From Chloranthus sessilifolius (Eukaryota > Streptophyta > Magnoliopsida > Chloranthales > Chloranthaceae): DNA of 64,000 nucleotides. Below are positions 11,506 to 23,401 of the stretch, piece by piece; the stretch's first letter is position 1, and each line of letters starts with the position of its first letter. Location of the stretch: positions 119,000,331 to 119,064,330 of the forward strand of contig CM037585.1 in assembly GCA_021018995.1 (NCBI GenBank), in the 5' to 3' direction. Made by a program: the position numbers and the translations under genes. Under the pieces are notes generated by a model that did not search any database, was not told the origin of the DNA, and was given only the letters and a program-made list of their open reading frames with translations.

Positions 11506-11765
11506 TGTAAAGACCCGTATTTTGAACCCGAGTTAGACTAACCCCATGTGTGTATTCGGCTCGGCGACCGACGTCGCCATTTGTTTTAGATTTTTATCTA
11601 GATGTGATTGTGCGGGCAGATTCTGATTTAGAGCTCATTTGGACCCTCGTGCGAAAGTTATCCACCGACCTCGGTGTGACCGTTCAACACCGGGCTTGAG
11701 TTTTAAAATTAGAAGTGTATAACACACAAGAGGTGTGTGTGTGCTTAACTTTGTGAGCAATCCTA

Positions 11766-11773
11766 TTATAAAA
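11766..11773 (+). promoter_or_regulatory. TATA box of element D 5' LTR
   Basis: CCTATTATAAAAAGGAATT context, repeated in the 3' LTR at 20213-20220. It is the probable promoter for the genomic RNA. Confidence 0.7.
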
Positions 11774-12270
11774 AGGAATTGCATTCCCGTATTATACTAG
11801 GTTTTGTTAAGAGAGGAAGAGACGTGAGTGCCGTGAAGGACCGTAACCGTTTGATAGTTGAAAATCGTGCGAAACTCCGTCTTCTCTCTTCTTCAATCAT
11901 CGTAGGAGATCGGTTTAGAAAACCTCTTTCTCTAGAACCCTCTTTGTTGAAAACCCTTGAACCTTAGAAAGAACTTGAATCAACCTTGGATTCGTAGTTG
12001 GCGTTTGGGAGAGGTTGAGATCATTGGGGACGTGTTGGAGTTGGCTTTGTGAACTCGTGGGATCTATCGCGACATGAATCGTCGAGGAAACCCGCCGGTT
12101 TCGTTTCGAAGCTCCGTTTGTGTGACTTGTTTCTAATCAAGGAATCCTTAGACTAAAGGTACGTTTTGATTAAATTTATTGATTAAAATCATTAGATTAG
12201 CCATGGGTTTTGCTTTGGGATGTATGGGTTTCGATTCGGGTGAAAACGAGCGAAATCGCTTCACTGTAGC

Positions 12271-12445
12271 TCGCTCGAGCGAGCTATTATCATCGCTCGA
12301 GCGAGGATACACCAAAAGTTTGACTTTAAAAGTCTTATACTTGAAAAGGTGTTCCCTGCCCTCGCTCGAGCGAGCTTAAGTCATCGCTCGAGCGAGAAAT
12401 TTCTGAAGGATCTCGCTCGAGCGAGCTATTATCATCGCTCGAGCG
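12271..12445. repeat. Palindrome array TCGCTCGAGCGA in LTR D (5' copy)
   Basis: Six perfect 12-bp palindromes at 12271, 12293, 12362, 12384, 12413 and 12434, arranged as three pairs spaced 22, 22 and 21 bp, about 505-680 bp after the TATA box. The spacer GCTATTATCA recurs in pairs one and three. Confidence 0.97.
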
Positions 12446-13051
12446 AGGTATCGCTGAACTCCAATACTGTCTTAGTAGTTTAGTCATAACGTTTCATCCC
12501 GAACTTTGATTGAGACTATTCTTTTTGCGTTGGAAAGCTAACAAAAAAATCTACAACTTTCCTGTTATGACCATCTTGTGAATCAATCTTCTTGATGGTC
12601 AACAATGTATGAGAAAGTCAGATCAAATTCCAGGATTGGCGCAACTTGCCTGTTTCGACTTGTTTTCGAGGAAACACTTAAATAGGTCTATATTATTAGT
12701 GATTAGAATTAATCTTAATGCATGAACATATATTGTGATGTAGATTGAGGGCGAGAGGCCATAAATAGGACTTTGCTTGACTTCGCGTAACTCCTAGTTT
12801 TGGTAGGAGAATCTCATCTTTACAGTATTTTATTTTAATGCGCATGGATATTTTGAATTAAAATCTTTGAACTTGCATATGCCATTGAAATCACATCTGT
12901 AAACTGAAATTGATATGAATGACTGAAAATCTAAATTTACCTAAATCCTGAAACCTGAATCTGCTTAAGCTCTGAAAATCTGAAATCAAGAACCTGAACT
13001 ATGTATAAGAGACTTGCATCTGATTTATATTAGTATCTGCATTTTTTTTAT

Positions 13052-13858
13052 GATTGACCTGAACGACCCCTTAAAAATTCCTGAACAACTTCCTGGCACA
13101 AGTTTCCCTCATTACGCAGGGGCTTGTTGCATCCTGAAAAAGGGTTCATGAATGACGATGGTAGGTAGGGGTTCCCATCCGCTATATTCCTGCTCTCGAG
13201 ATATAGTTTACTTGGGAGGTATTTTAAGTTGAGGATTAAGTCATGAATTACTGAACCTTACATATAGAAGTTAGAGAAACTAAGACACTGAAATACTGCA
13301 TCTGTTCTTGAAACTGTTTTCACATATTTAGAAATTAATCTTACATATGATTTCCGTACCTAAATTTAGTTTCTTATTTGCATATATGTTTGACAAGCTA
13401 TATATATTCCGGTATTTATTTTGAAACCATGTTAGTTGAAGTAAAATGCCATAGATGATTGACCTGAACGACCCTCAAAAATTCTTGAACAACTTCCTGG
13501 CACAAGTTTCCCTCATTACGCAGGGGCTTGTTGCATCCTGAAAAAGGGTTCATGAATGACGATGGTAGGTAGGGGTTCCCATCCGCTATATTCCTGCTCT
13601 CGAGATATAGTTTACTTGGGAGGTATTTTAAGTTGAGGATTAAGTCATGAATTACTGAACCTTGCATATAGAAGTTAGAGAAACTAAGACACTGAAATAC
13701 TGCATCTGTTCTTTAAACTGTTTTCACATATTTAGAAATTAATCTTACATATGATTTCCGTACCTAAATTTAGTTTATTATTTGCATATATGTTTGACAA
13801 GCTATATTCCGGTATTTATTTTGAAACCATGTTAGTTGAAGTAAAATGCCATAGATGT
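13052..13858. repeat. 403-bp tandem duplication specific to the 5' LTR of D
   Basis: Both units begin ATTGACCTGAACGACCC and end GTAAAATGCCATAGATG. They are nearly identical, and the 3' LTR has one unit only (21378-21780). Confidence 0.93.
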
Positions 13859-14308
13859 CTTTCTTCTACTGAGCTTTGTTGGTTAGCTCACTCCGACTAT
13901 ACGTCATAGGTCCAGGTACTGACGTGGCTGTTCAGGGCTGTGAGATTGATCCTGACTACGTGCCTGAAGAAGAGCCTGAGGTTCCTCCTGAGGAGTTTTT
14001 CTCAGTATAAAACTTACTGATTTTCTTACTTGTGGTGAGAGTTAGACTTGAATTTGTGGGCCCATTTTAGTTGGATATCATAGTTTTATACTTGACGTTG
14101 ATTTCTGTTATGAGCCATGTTTCGATGATGGTCGGCCATCATCGGTGGTTCTTTACTTTTAATTGCTTCTGCATTTATTTTAGCTATGGATATTTATCGC
14201 GCTTTACTCTGATATGCGCCCTGTTTGTCCGGCTTATTATTTATTCGATAGGTTGGCAAACCGGCCTTTCCTATACCTGAGGGATTTGAAAAGTCGGGTC
14301 ATCACAGT

Positions 14309-14320
14309 TGGTATCAGAGC
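14309..14320 (+). promoter_or_regulatory. Primer binding site of element D (initiator tRNA-Met type)
   Basis: TGGTATCAGAGC lies two to three bases after the LTR end. This sequence pairs with the 3' end of plant initiator tRNA-Met and primes minus-strand cDNA. Confidence 0.92.
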
Positions 14321-14482
14321 TATGGTTTTAGATTCTCTAAGGACCCATGAGAACCCAACCGTGACCCGGTACAGTTTACATCAGAGTTATGTCGTTAGGT
14401 CCAGAACCACTAGTACTGTGTGTGTGATTGTCTTTACAATCAATGTTGACTGATGTTGTGGTGTTCACAATGATAGATCAGT

Positions 14483-15763
14483 ATGGCCCCAAGATTTAGA
14501 GGCAGAGGCAGAGGTAGGACGGTGCCTTTAGAGGAAAATCCTGAAGGTGTCGGTACATTGAGGGGAGTTGCCTTCGCAACCGGTTCTAATGCAGCCCTTA
14601 TAGGAGCCGGAGTTGATAGAGGTCAGGGTGAAAGGATGGAACAAGTGTTGGAAAATCTGGCCACCAACATTGCTCAGCAGACCGCATTTATGGCTCAGCA
14701 GACTGCTGCAATCGCCCAGCAAGCAGAGCTGATTTATGCAGGACAACAACAACAATCATCAGGATTTGTCGAATTCAGGAGGATGAGACCTCCAAATTTT
14801 TCTAGACAGACCGACCCGATGGAAGCTGAAGGTTGGTTGGATGAGATGGAAAAGATCTTTGAGGTGCTTCAGTGCACCAATGTCGAGAAGGTTAGATGGG
14901 CAACCTTCAAACTGAATGGACAGGCTGGACCATGGTGGAAGTCTGTGGCTAGACACAGGGAGTAGGAGTTTCCCAATACTCCTTGGACATGGGCTGAGTT
15001 TATCGAGGCGTTCAACGATCAGTACTTTCCCAAGATTGTTAGGCATCAGATGGAAGTTCAGTTCATCGAGCTGAAGCAGGGGACAATGTCAGTGTGTGAG
15101 TATGGAGATGAGTTCACGCGACTTTCAAGGTTTAAACCTCAGCATGTGGCCACAGATATGATGAAGGCCAGAAAATTTCAGCTGGGTCTTAGGCCGAGTA
15201 TACAGGAGAGCGTGGCTATATGGGAAATGGAAACATATGGAGGAGTACTGTCAAAGGCCCTCATAGCTGAGGAAGAAATTTAAAAGTGGTTCTTGAGAAG
15301 CAGTCTGCCGAACAAGGACAGGGTTATACAAGGGCAGTCATGTCCTTATGAGAATAAAAGGGCCAAGTTTACGAAGCCGCCGGTGAACCTTATTCAACCT
15401 ACATTTTCTAGACCAACATTTTCTTCTGGACCGATCCCTTATCAGAGATTGGCAGCATCATCACCAGTGTAATCTGTACGACCAGCGGGTTCTACGGCTA
15501 GTGGAGCTTTAGTGGCACAGGGATCCTCTCGTGCACCATCTTTTGTTTCGGTTACTACGTGCCTAAGGTGTGGGAAAGCACACAAGACCGAGGATTGCAG
15601 GAGGAACACTGGAGCGTGTTTTCGGTGTGGCGCAATCGGACACATGGTTAAGGATTGTCCTCAGGAGGACAAGGGAAGAACTAGTTTGGCTTCTACTCAG
15701 AAATCGACCCGACCTACTGTTCAAGGTCGAGCTTATGCCGTGACGGCTCAATTAAAAGTTTAG
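14483..15763 (+). pseudogene. gag: Gag pseudogene of element D
   Basis: The product would be the capsid/nucleocapsid protein that packages the retrotransposon RNA in cytoplasmic particles. The chosen ATG opens MAPRFRGRGRGR, a basic start seen in plant gypsy Gag. The capsid core follows (motifs FRRMRPPNF, WLDEMEKIFEV, TPWTWAEF, FNDQYFP). Two zinc knuckles lie at about 15560-15660 (CLRCGKAHKTEDC and CFRCGAIGHMVKDC), both with all ligands. The frame is constant throughout but is broken by stops at 14963, 15281 and 15470, and ends at 15761. No frameshift is needed, so the breaks are point mutations in a once intact gene. Confidence 0.93.
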
Positions 15764-15885
15764 ATGTCTTCTTATTTTATTTATTTATATATAATTGCTT
15801 GGTATTTAATAAATTTTGTTAATAAGTTATAGATGAACACACATGCTTAGAAAATTTTAATTGAAATGCTTGTCTAAACTAAGGT
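15764..15885 (+). other. AT-rich stretch between gag and pol of element D
   Basis: The sequence changes abruptly from coding-like to strongly AT-rich after the motif AYAVTAQ and returns to family-like protein sequence at GTLF (about 15883). Homologous plant elements read through this point with a short protein linker. It ends CTAAACTAAG, which looks like a splice acceptor; the 5' side has only a weak GTTTAG donor. Confidence 0.5.
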
Positions 15886-18800
15886 ACCCTTTTTATGCGT
15901 CGGGGGAGCGACGTAAGCAAAACCGAAGCGCGAGTGTTGATAGACCCCGAGTCTACACATTCTTTTGTCACTCCGTTGTTCACTGAGAAGTTGGGCATTA
16001 TTCCCAAGGCCCTTGATTTCATCTTGGCAGTGTCAATTCCTACTGGTAACTCAGTGAGCACCGATACCATGTGTCAATCAGTGATTGTGATGATCGAAGA
16101 CCATGAGATGGTAACTGATTTGATCATTTTGAGCATGGAAGGGTTCGACGTGATACTAGGGATGGATTGGTTATCTACTTACCATGCGAGCGTGGATTGT
16201 CTTCGGAAGATTGTGACATTCCGCCCGCCGAAGAGAAAATCTTTTCAATTTTGCGGAGTCAAATCTTGTGTGATACTGTTTATCTCAGCCATTCGAGCAG
16301 ACTGTATGATGAGAAACAGGTGTTGTGGTTATCTGGCATACTTGCAAGATCATAAGGAGGAGAAGAAAAATATCGCAGATATTATGATTGCTTGCGAATA
16401 TCCAGATGATTTTCCTAAAGATCTATCTGGATTACCACCTAACAGGGAGATTGAGTTTGCGATTGAGTTAGCGCCGGGTAATGATCCAGTATCAAAAGCT
16501 CCGTATCGAATGGCGCCTACAGAATTGAAAGAGTTGAAGGAGCAGCTTCAGGAACTGCTAGATAAGGGCTTTATCAGACCAAGTGTGTCACCCTGGGGAG
16601 CACCGGTTCTATTTATAAAGAAGAAAGATGGTTCAATGCAGCTTTGCATTGATTACCGCCAGCTAAATAAGTTGACAATTAAAAACGGTTATCCACTTCC
16701 AAGAATTGATGATCTGTTTGATCAGTTGCAAGGAGCAAAGTTTTTCTTGAAGATTGACTTGAGGTCAGGCTACCATCAGTTGAAAGTTAAATCTGAAGAC
16801 ATTCAAAAGACAGCATTTAGAACCCGATATGGGCACTACGAGTTCTTGGTCATGCCATTTGGGTTGACACACGCACCCGCGCCATTTATGGACTTGATGA
16901 ACCAGATATTCAAATCACATTTGGACAAGTCTGTAGTATTTTTTGTAGATGACATCCTCATCTATTCAAAGACGCGAGAAGAACATGAGCAGCATTTGCG
17001 AGTGACTCTACAAACCCTCTGAAACCATCAATTATATGCAAAACTTAGTAAGTGTGAGTTTTGGCTTGAGCAGGTCAGTTTCCTAGGCCATATTATCTCT
17101 GAGACCGGTATTACAGTCGACCCAACAAAGATTGAGTCAGTGATGAATTGGGAACAACCAAAGATGGTTACAGAGGTTCGTAGTTTTCTCGGTTTGGCAG
17201 GCTACTACAGAAGGTTTGTGGAGGGCTTCTCCAAGATATCAGGTCCTCTTACACAACTTACGAAGAAGAACACTAAATTTGATTGGACAGAGCAGTGTGA
17301 GCAGAGTTTTCAGGAACTCAAGAAACGATTAACTACTGCGCCAATACTATCTATACCATCAGGCAAGGGAGGCTTTGCAGTGTACAGTGATGCATCGTAT
17401 GGGGGTTTAGGCTGTGTGCTTAACTAGAATGAGAGAGTCATTACTTATGGGTCTAGACAGCTAAAAGACCATGAGAAGAATTACCCGACGCATGATCTTG
17501 AGTTGGCAGCAGTGATTTTTGCTCTGAAGATCTGGAGGCATTACCTTTATGGGGAGACCTTCGATATATTTACCGATCATAAGAGCCTTAAGTATCTCTT
17601 CTCACTGAAGGAGTTGAATATGAGACAGCATCGATGGATGGAGTTCTTGAAAGATTATGATTGTACCATCCAGTACCACCCTGGGAAAGCAAACGTAGTG
17701 GCAGATGCGTGAAGTCAGAAGTTCTCTACTCAGTTATCACATCTCACTGCAAGGGTGCGATGATGGCATCTATTGGAAGATATGGCTCTAAGTAACATGA
17801 GATTTCACGTAAAAGGTTCAAGTGCGTTAATGGCTGCGCTAGTGATTCATTCCACTCTCTATGAGAACATTCGCAGACTTCAGATGACAGATGATGAACT
17901 TATGGCTATCAGACGGGATGTGATTGGGGGAAGCAAAATAGATTTTTCTATCAAAGATGATGGCACTTTATTGTTTAGAGGCCGGGTCTGTGTACCAACT
18001 AGTACTGAGCTTCAGGACACCATTTTGGAAGAGGCTCATAAGTCTATGTACGCTATTCACCCTGGCAATACCAAGATGTACCAGGACTTAAAGAAAAGCT
18101 TCTGGTGGAAAGGTTTAAAGAAAGATGTCGCTGTGTATGTCTCAAAGATGTCTTATGTGTCAGCAAGTAAAGGTGAATCACCGAAATTCGGCAGGACTGT
18201 TGCAACCACTACCGATACCTGAGTGGAAATGGGAGGCCATTTCTATGGACTTTATTTTGGAATTGCCAAGAACATTAAGAAAATACAATGCCATCTGGGT
18301 CATTGTGGATCGATTGACTAAGTCCGCACACTTCCTACCTTATAATATGTCGTATACTGCCAACAAGCTCGCAAAATTATACATCAAGGAGATAGTTAGG
18401 CTGCATGGTATACCGGTCAGTATCGTATCCGATAGAGACCCGATGTACACATCTCAATTTTGGCAACAATTTCAAGAAGGGATGGGCTCCAAGCTCGATT
18501 ACAGTACGACATTTCATCCTCAGACCAATGGGCAAACTGAGAGGGTGAATCAGATTATAGAAGATATATTACGTGCTTGCATGCTGGATTTTCAGGGGTC
18601 ATGGGACCAACATTTACCGCTGATCAAGTTTGCCTATAATAATAGTTACCAGGCTAGCATCAGCATGGCACCCTACGAAGCTTTGTATGGACGGCGGTGC
18701 AGGTCTCCGCTTAATTAGGAAGAAGTGGGTGAGAAACTCATTTTAGGTCCCGAGATCATGGAGAATACAATCGAGACAATTCGGTTAATCCATGAGAGAC

Positions 18801-19283
18801 TACGCATTGCTCAAAGTTGTCAGAAGAGCTACGCTGATCTTAAAAGGAACCATGTTAAGTTTAAGGTGGGAGACAACGTATTTGTCAAAATCTCTCCTAC
18901 AAAAGGCGTGATGCATTTTGGGAAGCGTGGGAAGCTGAGTCCGTGCTATGTTGAACCTTTTGAGGTATTGGGCCGAGTCGGCGAGGTTGCCTACCGAGTA
19001 GCCTTGCCACCGCAGCTATCGGGCATGCACAACGTGTTTCATGTGTCCATGTTGCGAAAGTACGTGAAGGATCCAAATCATGTATTGGACTACCAGCCCA
19101 TTGAGCTCCAAGAAGACCTATTCTTGGTTGAGGAACCGATACAAATCTTGAATCGTAAAAAACAAATCTTATAGACAAAGAGCATTCCCTTAGTACTCGT
19201 GAAGTGGCAGAACCATTCTTCAGAGGAAGCCACATGGGAGCGTGAAGCGGAGATTCGCGAGCAATTTCCACAACTTTTCGAGT
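15883..19283 (+). pseudogene. pol: Pol pseudogene of element D (PR-RT-RH-INT-chromodomain)
   Basis: Reverse-transcribes and integrates the element. Domains: protease near 15940 ([10 protein letters not shown]; the Asp is kept, but the usual DSG/DPG glycine is Glu); reverse transcriptase about 16430-17020 with FVDD at 16942-16953; RNase H about 17370-17715 ([17 protein letters not shown]); integrase zinc-binding region about 17990-18170; catalytic core with Asp 18248, Asp 18431 and Glu 18539 (D-D35-E spacing); a GPY/F-like module about 18850-19060; chromodomain about 19170-19283 (VKWQNHSSEEATWERE). Stops fall at 17020, 17425, 17710, 18716 and 19172, and a frameshift lies near 18150. Several stops fit C-to-T decay of Arg, Gln or Trp codons. 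The chromodomain usually tethers integration to heterochromatin. Confidence 0.95.
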
Positions 19284-19951
19284 GAAGGTATATTGTAAAC
19301 TATCGTTATGTAAGAAAACCCTACGTACCTTTAAATTCTTGAAATTATTTCTTTAAAAAAAAAAAAAAAAGAATTTCTTCAAAATTTTCAATGTTAAATT
19401 GGTTAATAACATTGATGCTTTACATATATATCTATAACGATCACACAATAAAATCTTAAATATCATATTTATTTATTTTCGGTTAGAACCGTGTGTCTAT
19501 TGAAACCTGTGTCATCAGTTAGAACATGTTATTAGGAATGTGTTTATGCTTCTGAATAAGTATTCGATTCTGACATCTAAAATTTCTGCTCAAATAATTA
19601 CCGACATAGTGTATGAAGTCTAGCGAGAAAAGGTTGAGGTAGGTGTGTGTGCTAGGTTTGTGTCATGGTGAAGTATGTTTTCAGGCATGTGACACTTGAG
19701 AAGGTATGCATCCATGTACGGATGCAATCCTCTATGGCAGTATGGGATGCCACACGCAGTTCATCCAGGTTACTACTGATCCCAACCCTTGAAAGCGTGC
19801 TTAGTGAAGCCTACCGCATCGTGACCAAAGTTATTTTAGACTTTAGACTGTTTCGATCTTGCTTTATACTGGTGTTAGGATAAGGATTTATCGCAGTTCG
19901 GTTTAGCTATTCATACATTTTTTAGGACGAAAATTCCTAAGGAGGGTAGAA
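19284..19951 (+). other. 3' untranslated part of element D, ending in the polypurine tract
   Basis: Non-coding AT-rich DNA with a short A-run (about 19357-19370). It ends with TTTAGGACGAAAATTCC and the purine tract AAGGAGGGTAGAA at 19939-19951, next to the LTR start. Confidence 0.8.
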
Positions 19952-22229
19952 TGTAAAGACCCGTATTTTGAACCCGAGTTAGACTAACCCCGTGTGTGTA
20001 TTCGGCTCGGCAACCGACGCCGCCATTTGTTTTGGATTTTTATCTAGATGTGATTGTGCGGGCAGATTCTAATTTAGAGCCCATTTAGACCCTTGTGCGA
20101 AAGTTGTGCACCGACCTCGGTGTGGCCGTTCAACATCAGGCTTGAGTTTTAAAATTAGAAGTGTATATCACACAAGAGGTGTGCGTGTGCTTAACTTTGT
20201 GAGCAATCCTATTATAAAAAGGAATTGCATTCCCATATTATACTAGGTTTTGTTAAGAGAGGAAGAGATGTGAGTGCCGTGAAGGACCGTAACCGTTTGA
20301 TAGTTGCCCAACCGTGCGAAACTCAGTCTTCTCTCTTCTTCAATCATCGTAAGAGATCAGTTTAGAAAACCTTTTTCTCTAGAACCCTATTTGTTGAAAA
20401 CCCTTGAACCTTAGAAAGAACTTGAATCAACCTTAGATTCGTAGTTGGCGTTTGGGAGAGGTTGAGATCGTTGGGGACGTGTTGGAGTTGGCTCTGTGAA
20501 CTCGTGGGATCGATCGCGATGCGAATCGTCGAGGAAACCCGCCGATTTTATTTCGAAGCTTCGTTCGCATGACTTATTTCTAATCAAGGAATCCTTAGAC
20601 TAAAGGTATGTTTTGATTAAATTTATTGATTAAAATTATTAGATTAGCCATGGGTTTTACTTTGGGATGCATGGGTTTCGATTCGGGTGAAAACGAGCGA
20701 AATCGCGTCACTGTAGCTCGCTCGAGCGAGCTATTATCATCGCTCGAGCGAGGATACACCAAAAGTTTGACTTTAAAAGTCTTATACTTGAAAAGGTGTT
20801 CCCTGCCCTCACTCGAGTGAGAAATTTCTGAAGGATCTCACTCGAGCGAGCTATTATCATCGCTCAAGCGAGGTATCGCTGAACTCCGATACTGTCTTAG
20901 TATTTTAGTCATAACATTTTATCTCGAATTTCGATTGAGACGATTCATTTTGCGTTGGAAAGCTAATAGAAAAGGCTACAACTTTCCTGTTATGACCATC
21001 TCGTGAATCAATCGTCTTGATGGTCAAAAATGTTAAAGCATCAAATGCATGAACATATATTGTGATGTAAATTGAGGGCGAGAGGCTATCAATAGGACTT
21101 TGCTTGACTTCACGTAACTCCGAGTTTTGGTAGGAGAATCTCATCTTTACAGTATTTTATTTTAATGCGCATGGATATTTTGAATTAAAATCATTGAACT
21201 TGCATATACCAATGAAATCACATCTGTAAACTAAAATTGATATGAATGACTGAAAATCTAAATCTACCTGAATCCTGAAACCTGAATCTGCTTAAGCTCT
21301 GAAAATCTGAAATCAAGAACCTGAACTATGTATAAGAGACTTGCATCTGATTTATATTAGTATCTGCATTTGTTTTATGATTGACCTGAACGACCCCTCA
21401 AAAATTCCTGAACAACTTTCTGGTACAAGTTTCCCTCATTACGCAGGGGCTTGTTGCATCCTGAAAAAGGGTTCATGAACGACGATGGTAGGTAGGGGTT
21501 CCCATCGGCTATATTCCTGCTCTCGAGATATAGTTTACTTGGGAGGTATTTTAAGTTGAGAATTAAGTCATGAATTATTGAACCTTGCATATAGAAGTTA
21601 GAGAAACTAAGACACTAAAACACTGTATCTGTTCTTGAAACTGTTTTCACATATTTAGAAATTAATCTTACATATGATTTCCGTACCTAAATTTAGTTTA
21701 TTATCTGCATATATGTTTGACAAGCTATATTCCGGTATTTGTTTTGAAACCATATTAGTTGAAGTAAAATGCCGTAGATGTCTTTCTTCTACTGAGCTTT
21801 GTTGGTTATCTCACTTCGACTATACGTCACAGGTCCAAGTACTGACGTGGCTGTTCAGGGTTGTGAGACTGATCCTGACTACGTGCCTGAAGAAGAGCCT
21901 GAGGTTCCTCCTGAGGAGTTTTTCTTAGTATAGAACTTACTGATTTTCTTACTTGTGGTGAGAGTTAGACTTAAATTTGTGGGTCCATTTTAGTTGGATA
22001 TCATAGTTTTATACTTGACGTTGATTTCTGTTATGAGCCATGTTTCGATGATGGTCGGCCATCATCGGTGGTTCTTTACTTTTAATTGCTTCCACATTCA
22101 TTTTAGCTATGAATATTTATCGCGCTTTACTCTGATATGTGCCCTGTTTGTCCGGCTTATCATTTATTCGATAGGTTGGCGAACCGGCCTTTCCTATACC
22201 TGAGGGATTGGAAAAGTCGGGTCGTCACA
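19952..22229 (+). repeat. 3' LTR of element D (2278 bp)
   Basis: Begins TGTAAAGACCCG and ends GGGTCGTCACA. It matches the 5' LTR over its length apart from three indels: one 403-bp unit instead of two, loss of about 100 bp near 21030, and loss of one palindrome unit near 20820. Palindromes are at 20718, 20739 and 20809 (TCACTCGAGTGA), with decayed ones near 20838 and 20860. Confidence 0.95.
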
Positions 22230-22232
22230 TTC

Positions 22233-23401
22233 TCACTGACCCGTCTTCGCCTTGGGACAATCTCTTATACGATGTCCCATTCGTCCACACTTGAAGCATG
22301 TGCCTTTGACCCACCAACACTCCTCCGTCCTGTGTGGTCCTCTACATCGCGAGCATGGCTCAATCGGTGCTGACGAGGAAGTATGGGAAATTTGCGGTAC
22401 GCTCGATGCCCCAACGGTCGTGGGATTTGTAAGGCATAGGGGCACCCCATGCGTGGACATGGTTGGTCTTGAGTAGGCAGTTTGAGTAGGTTGAGGTTGT
22501 GTCAGCAACAATAAATTTGGCCTCTTGTCTGTGGCTCATAAGTACTTGATCTTCCTTGACCCGCTATGTCATTTTTATTCTGCCGCTCTCGTCGCTTGTA
22601 CATGTTTTCTATGTCTCTCTTAGCAACAATCACTTTTCCAATCACTTCGGCATAGGTCTCAAGTTTAAACATTGACACCCTATTGCGTATATCTAGCTTT
22701 AGGCCTTCTTCAAATTTACTGACTTTCATTTCTTCGGTAGCCATTAATTCTGGAGCAAACCGTGATAAATGTACAAATTCATTACCATACTCCCGTACGG
22801 TCATGTTCCCTTGCTCAAAATTAGCAAAGTCCTTCTTCAACTGATTTCTTACTTGCATGGGAAAATATTTTTTATTAAACACGCGAACAAACTCCGCCCA
22901 AGTCCATGGACTGTAAGGACCTTCAATCTCTCTCTTCCTTAGCACCGACTTCCACCACGGATCGGCATCACCCTCAAGCTGGAAGGAAACCTAGCCAACT
23001 TTCTCATCTTCAATACTCTGAAGTCTCTTTAGAAGCTTTTTCATCTAATTTAACCATTTCTCAGCCTCTAATGGATCTGTCTGCCCAGAGAAACTAGGAG
23101 GTCTCAACCTCCTAAAATCGATAAAGGATGAGGGCAACAATGCTGGAGGAGGTGGTAGTGGTGGCTGCTGATGGTTCACGGTCATGGCGGCCAGTAGTGC
23201 AGTCTGTTGGGTCATGGCAGCGGCTACGGCCTCCATGGCTAGTGCCATGTTATCCGTATCTTCATTCCCCTGATCTCTCTCATTAGGATGGTGTCTCTGA
23301 TCTCCACTAAAACCCATATGGTTCTCATTCCCCCTCAAATTTCTATCGCGACAGCCTCTCGGTCGTCCTCTACTTCTCGGATATATCGCAATCTGTTGCA
23401 A
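22233..23401 (-). pseudogene. gag: Gag pseudogene of element B
   Basis: Read on the minus strand, the start MQQIAIYPRSRGRPRG is followed by a Gln/Pro-rich stretch and the Gag core motifs FRRLRPPSFSGQTDPLEAE, WTWAEFVRVFNKKYFP and FEQGNMTVREYGNEF. A double zinc knuckle ends the gene (CSRCRGPHRTEEC and CFKCGRMGHRIRDC, about 22260-22390). In-frame stops lie near 23045 and 22990, and the frame shifts near 22505. The stop codon at 22233 is followed by non-coding DNA, so pol was absent before element D inserted next to it. It is related to, but clearly distinct from, the Gag of element D. Confidence 0.92.

Larger units (their letters stand above)
11506..14306 (+). repeat. 5' LTR of element D (2801 bp, with internal duplication)
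   Basis: Starts TGTAAAGACCCG and ends GGGTCATCACA. TATA box TATAAAAA at 11766-11773. Six TCGCTCGAGCGA palindromes lie at 12271-12445. A 403-bp tandem duplication (about 13052-13456 and 13458-13858) is absent from the 3' LTR. Conversely, it keeps about 100 bp near 12610-12710 and one extra palindrome unit that the 3' LTR lacks. Confidence 0.95.
11506..22229 (+). mobile_element. Element D: complete Ty3/gypsy chromovirus, Tekay-like, TSD TTCTC
   Basis: Flanked by TTCTC at 11501-11505 and 22230-22234. Parts in order: 5' LTR 11506-14306, PBS TGGTATCAGAGC (14309-14320), gag, protease, reverse transcriptase, RNase H, integrase with a C-terminal chromodomain, polypurine tract (AAGGAGGGTAGAA, 19939-19951), 3' LTR 19952-22229. 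Domain order, the chromodomain and LTRs over 2 kb point to a Tekay/Del-type chromovirus. Stops in gag and pol and at least one frameshift make it inactive. It is nested in element B just after B's gag stop codon. Confidence 0.97.

Noticed and set aside
18897-19271. 124-residue minus-strand ORF
   Set aside because: Antisense shadow of the integrase C-terminus and chromodomain of element D.
22252-22476. 74-residue plus-strand ORF
   Set aside because: Antisense shadow of the minus-strand Gag zinc knuckles of element B.
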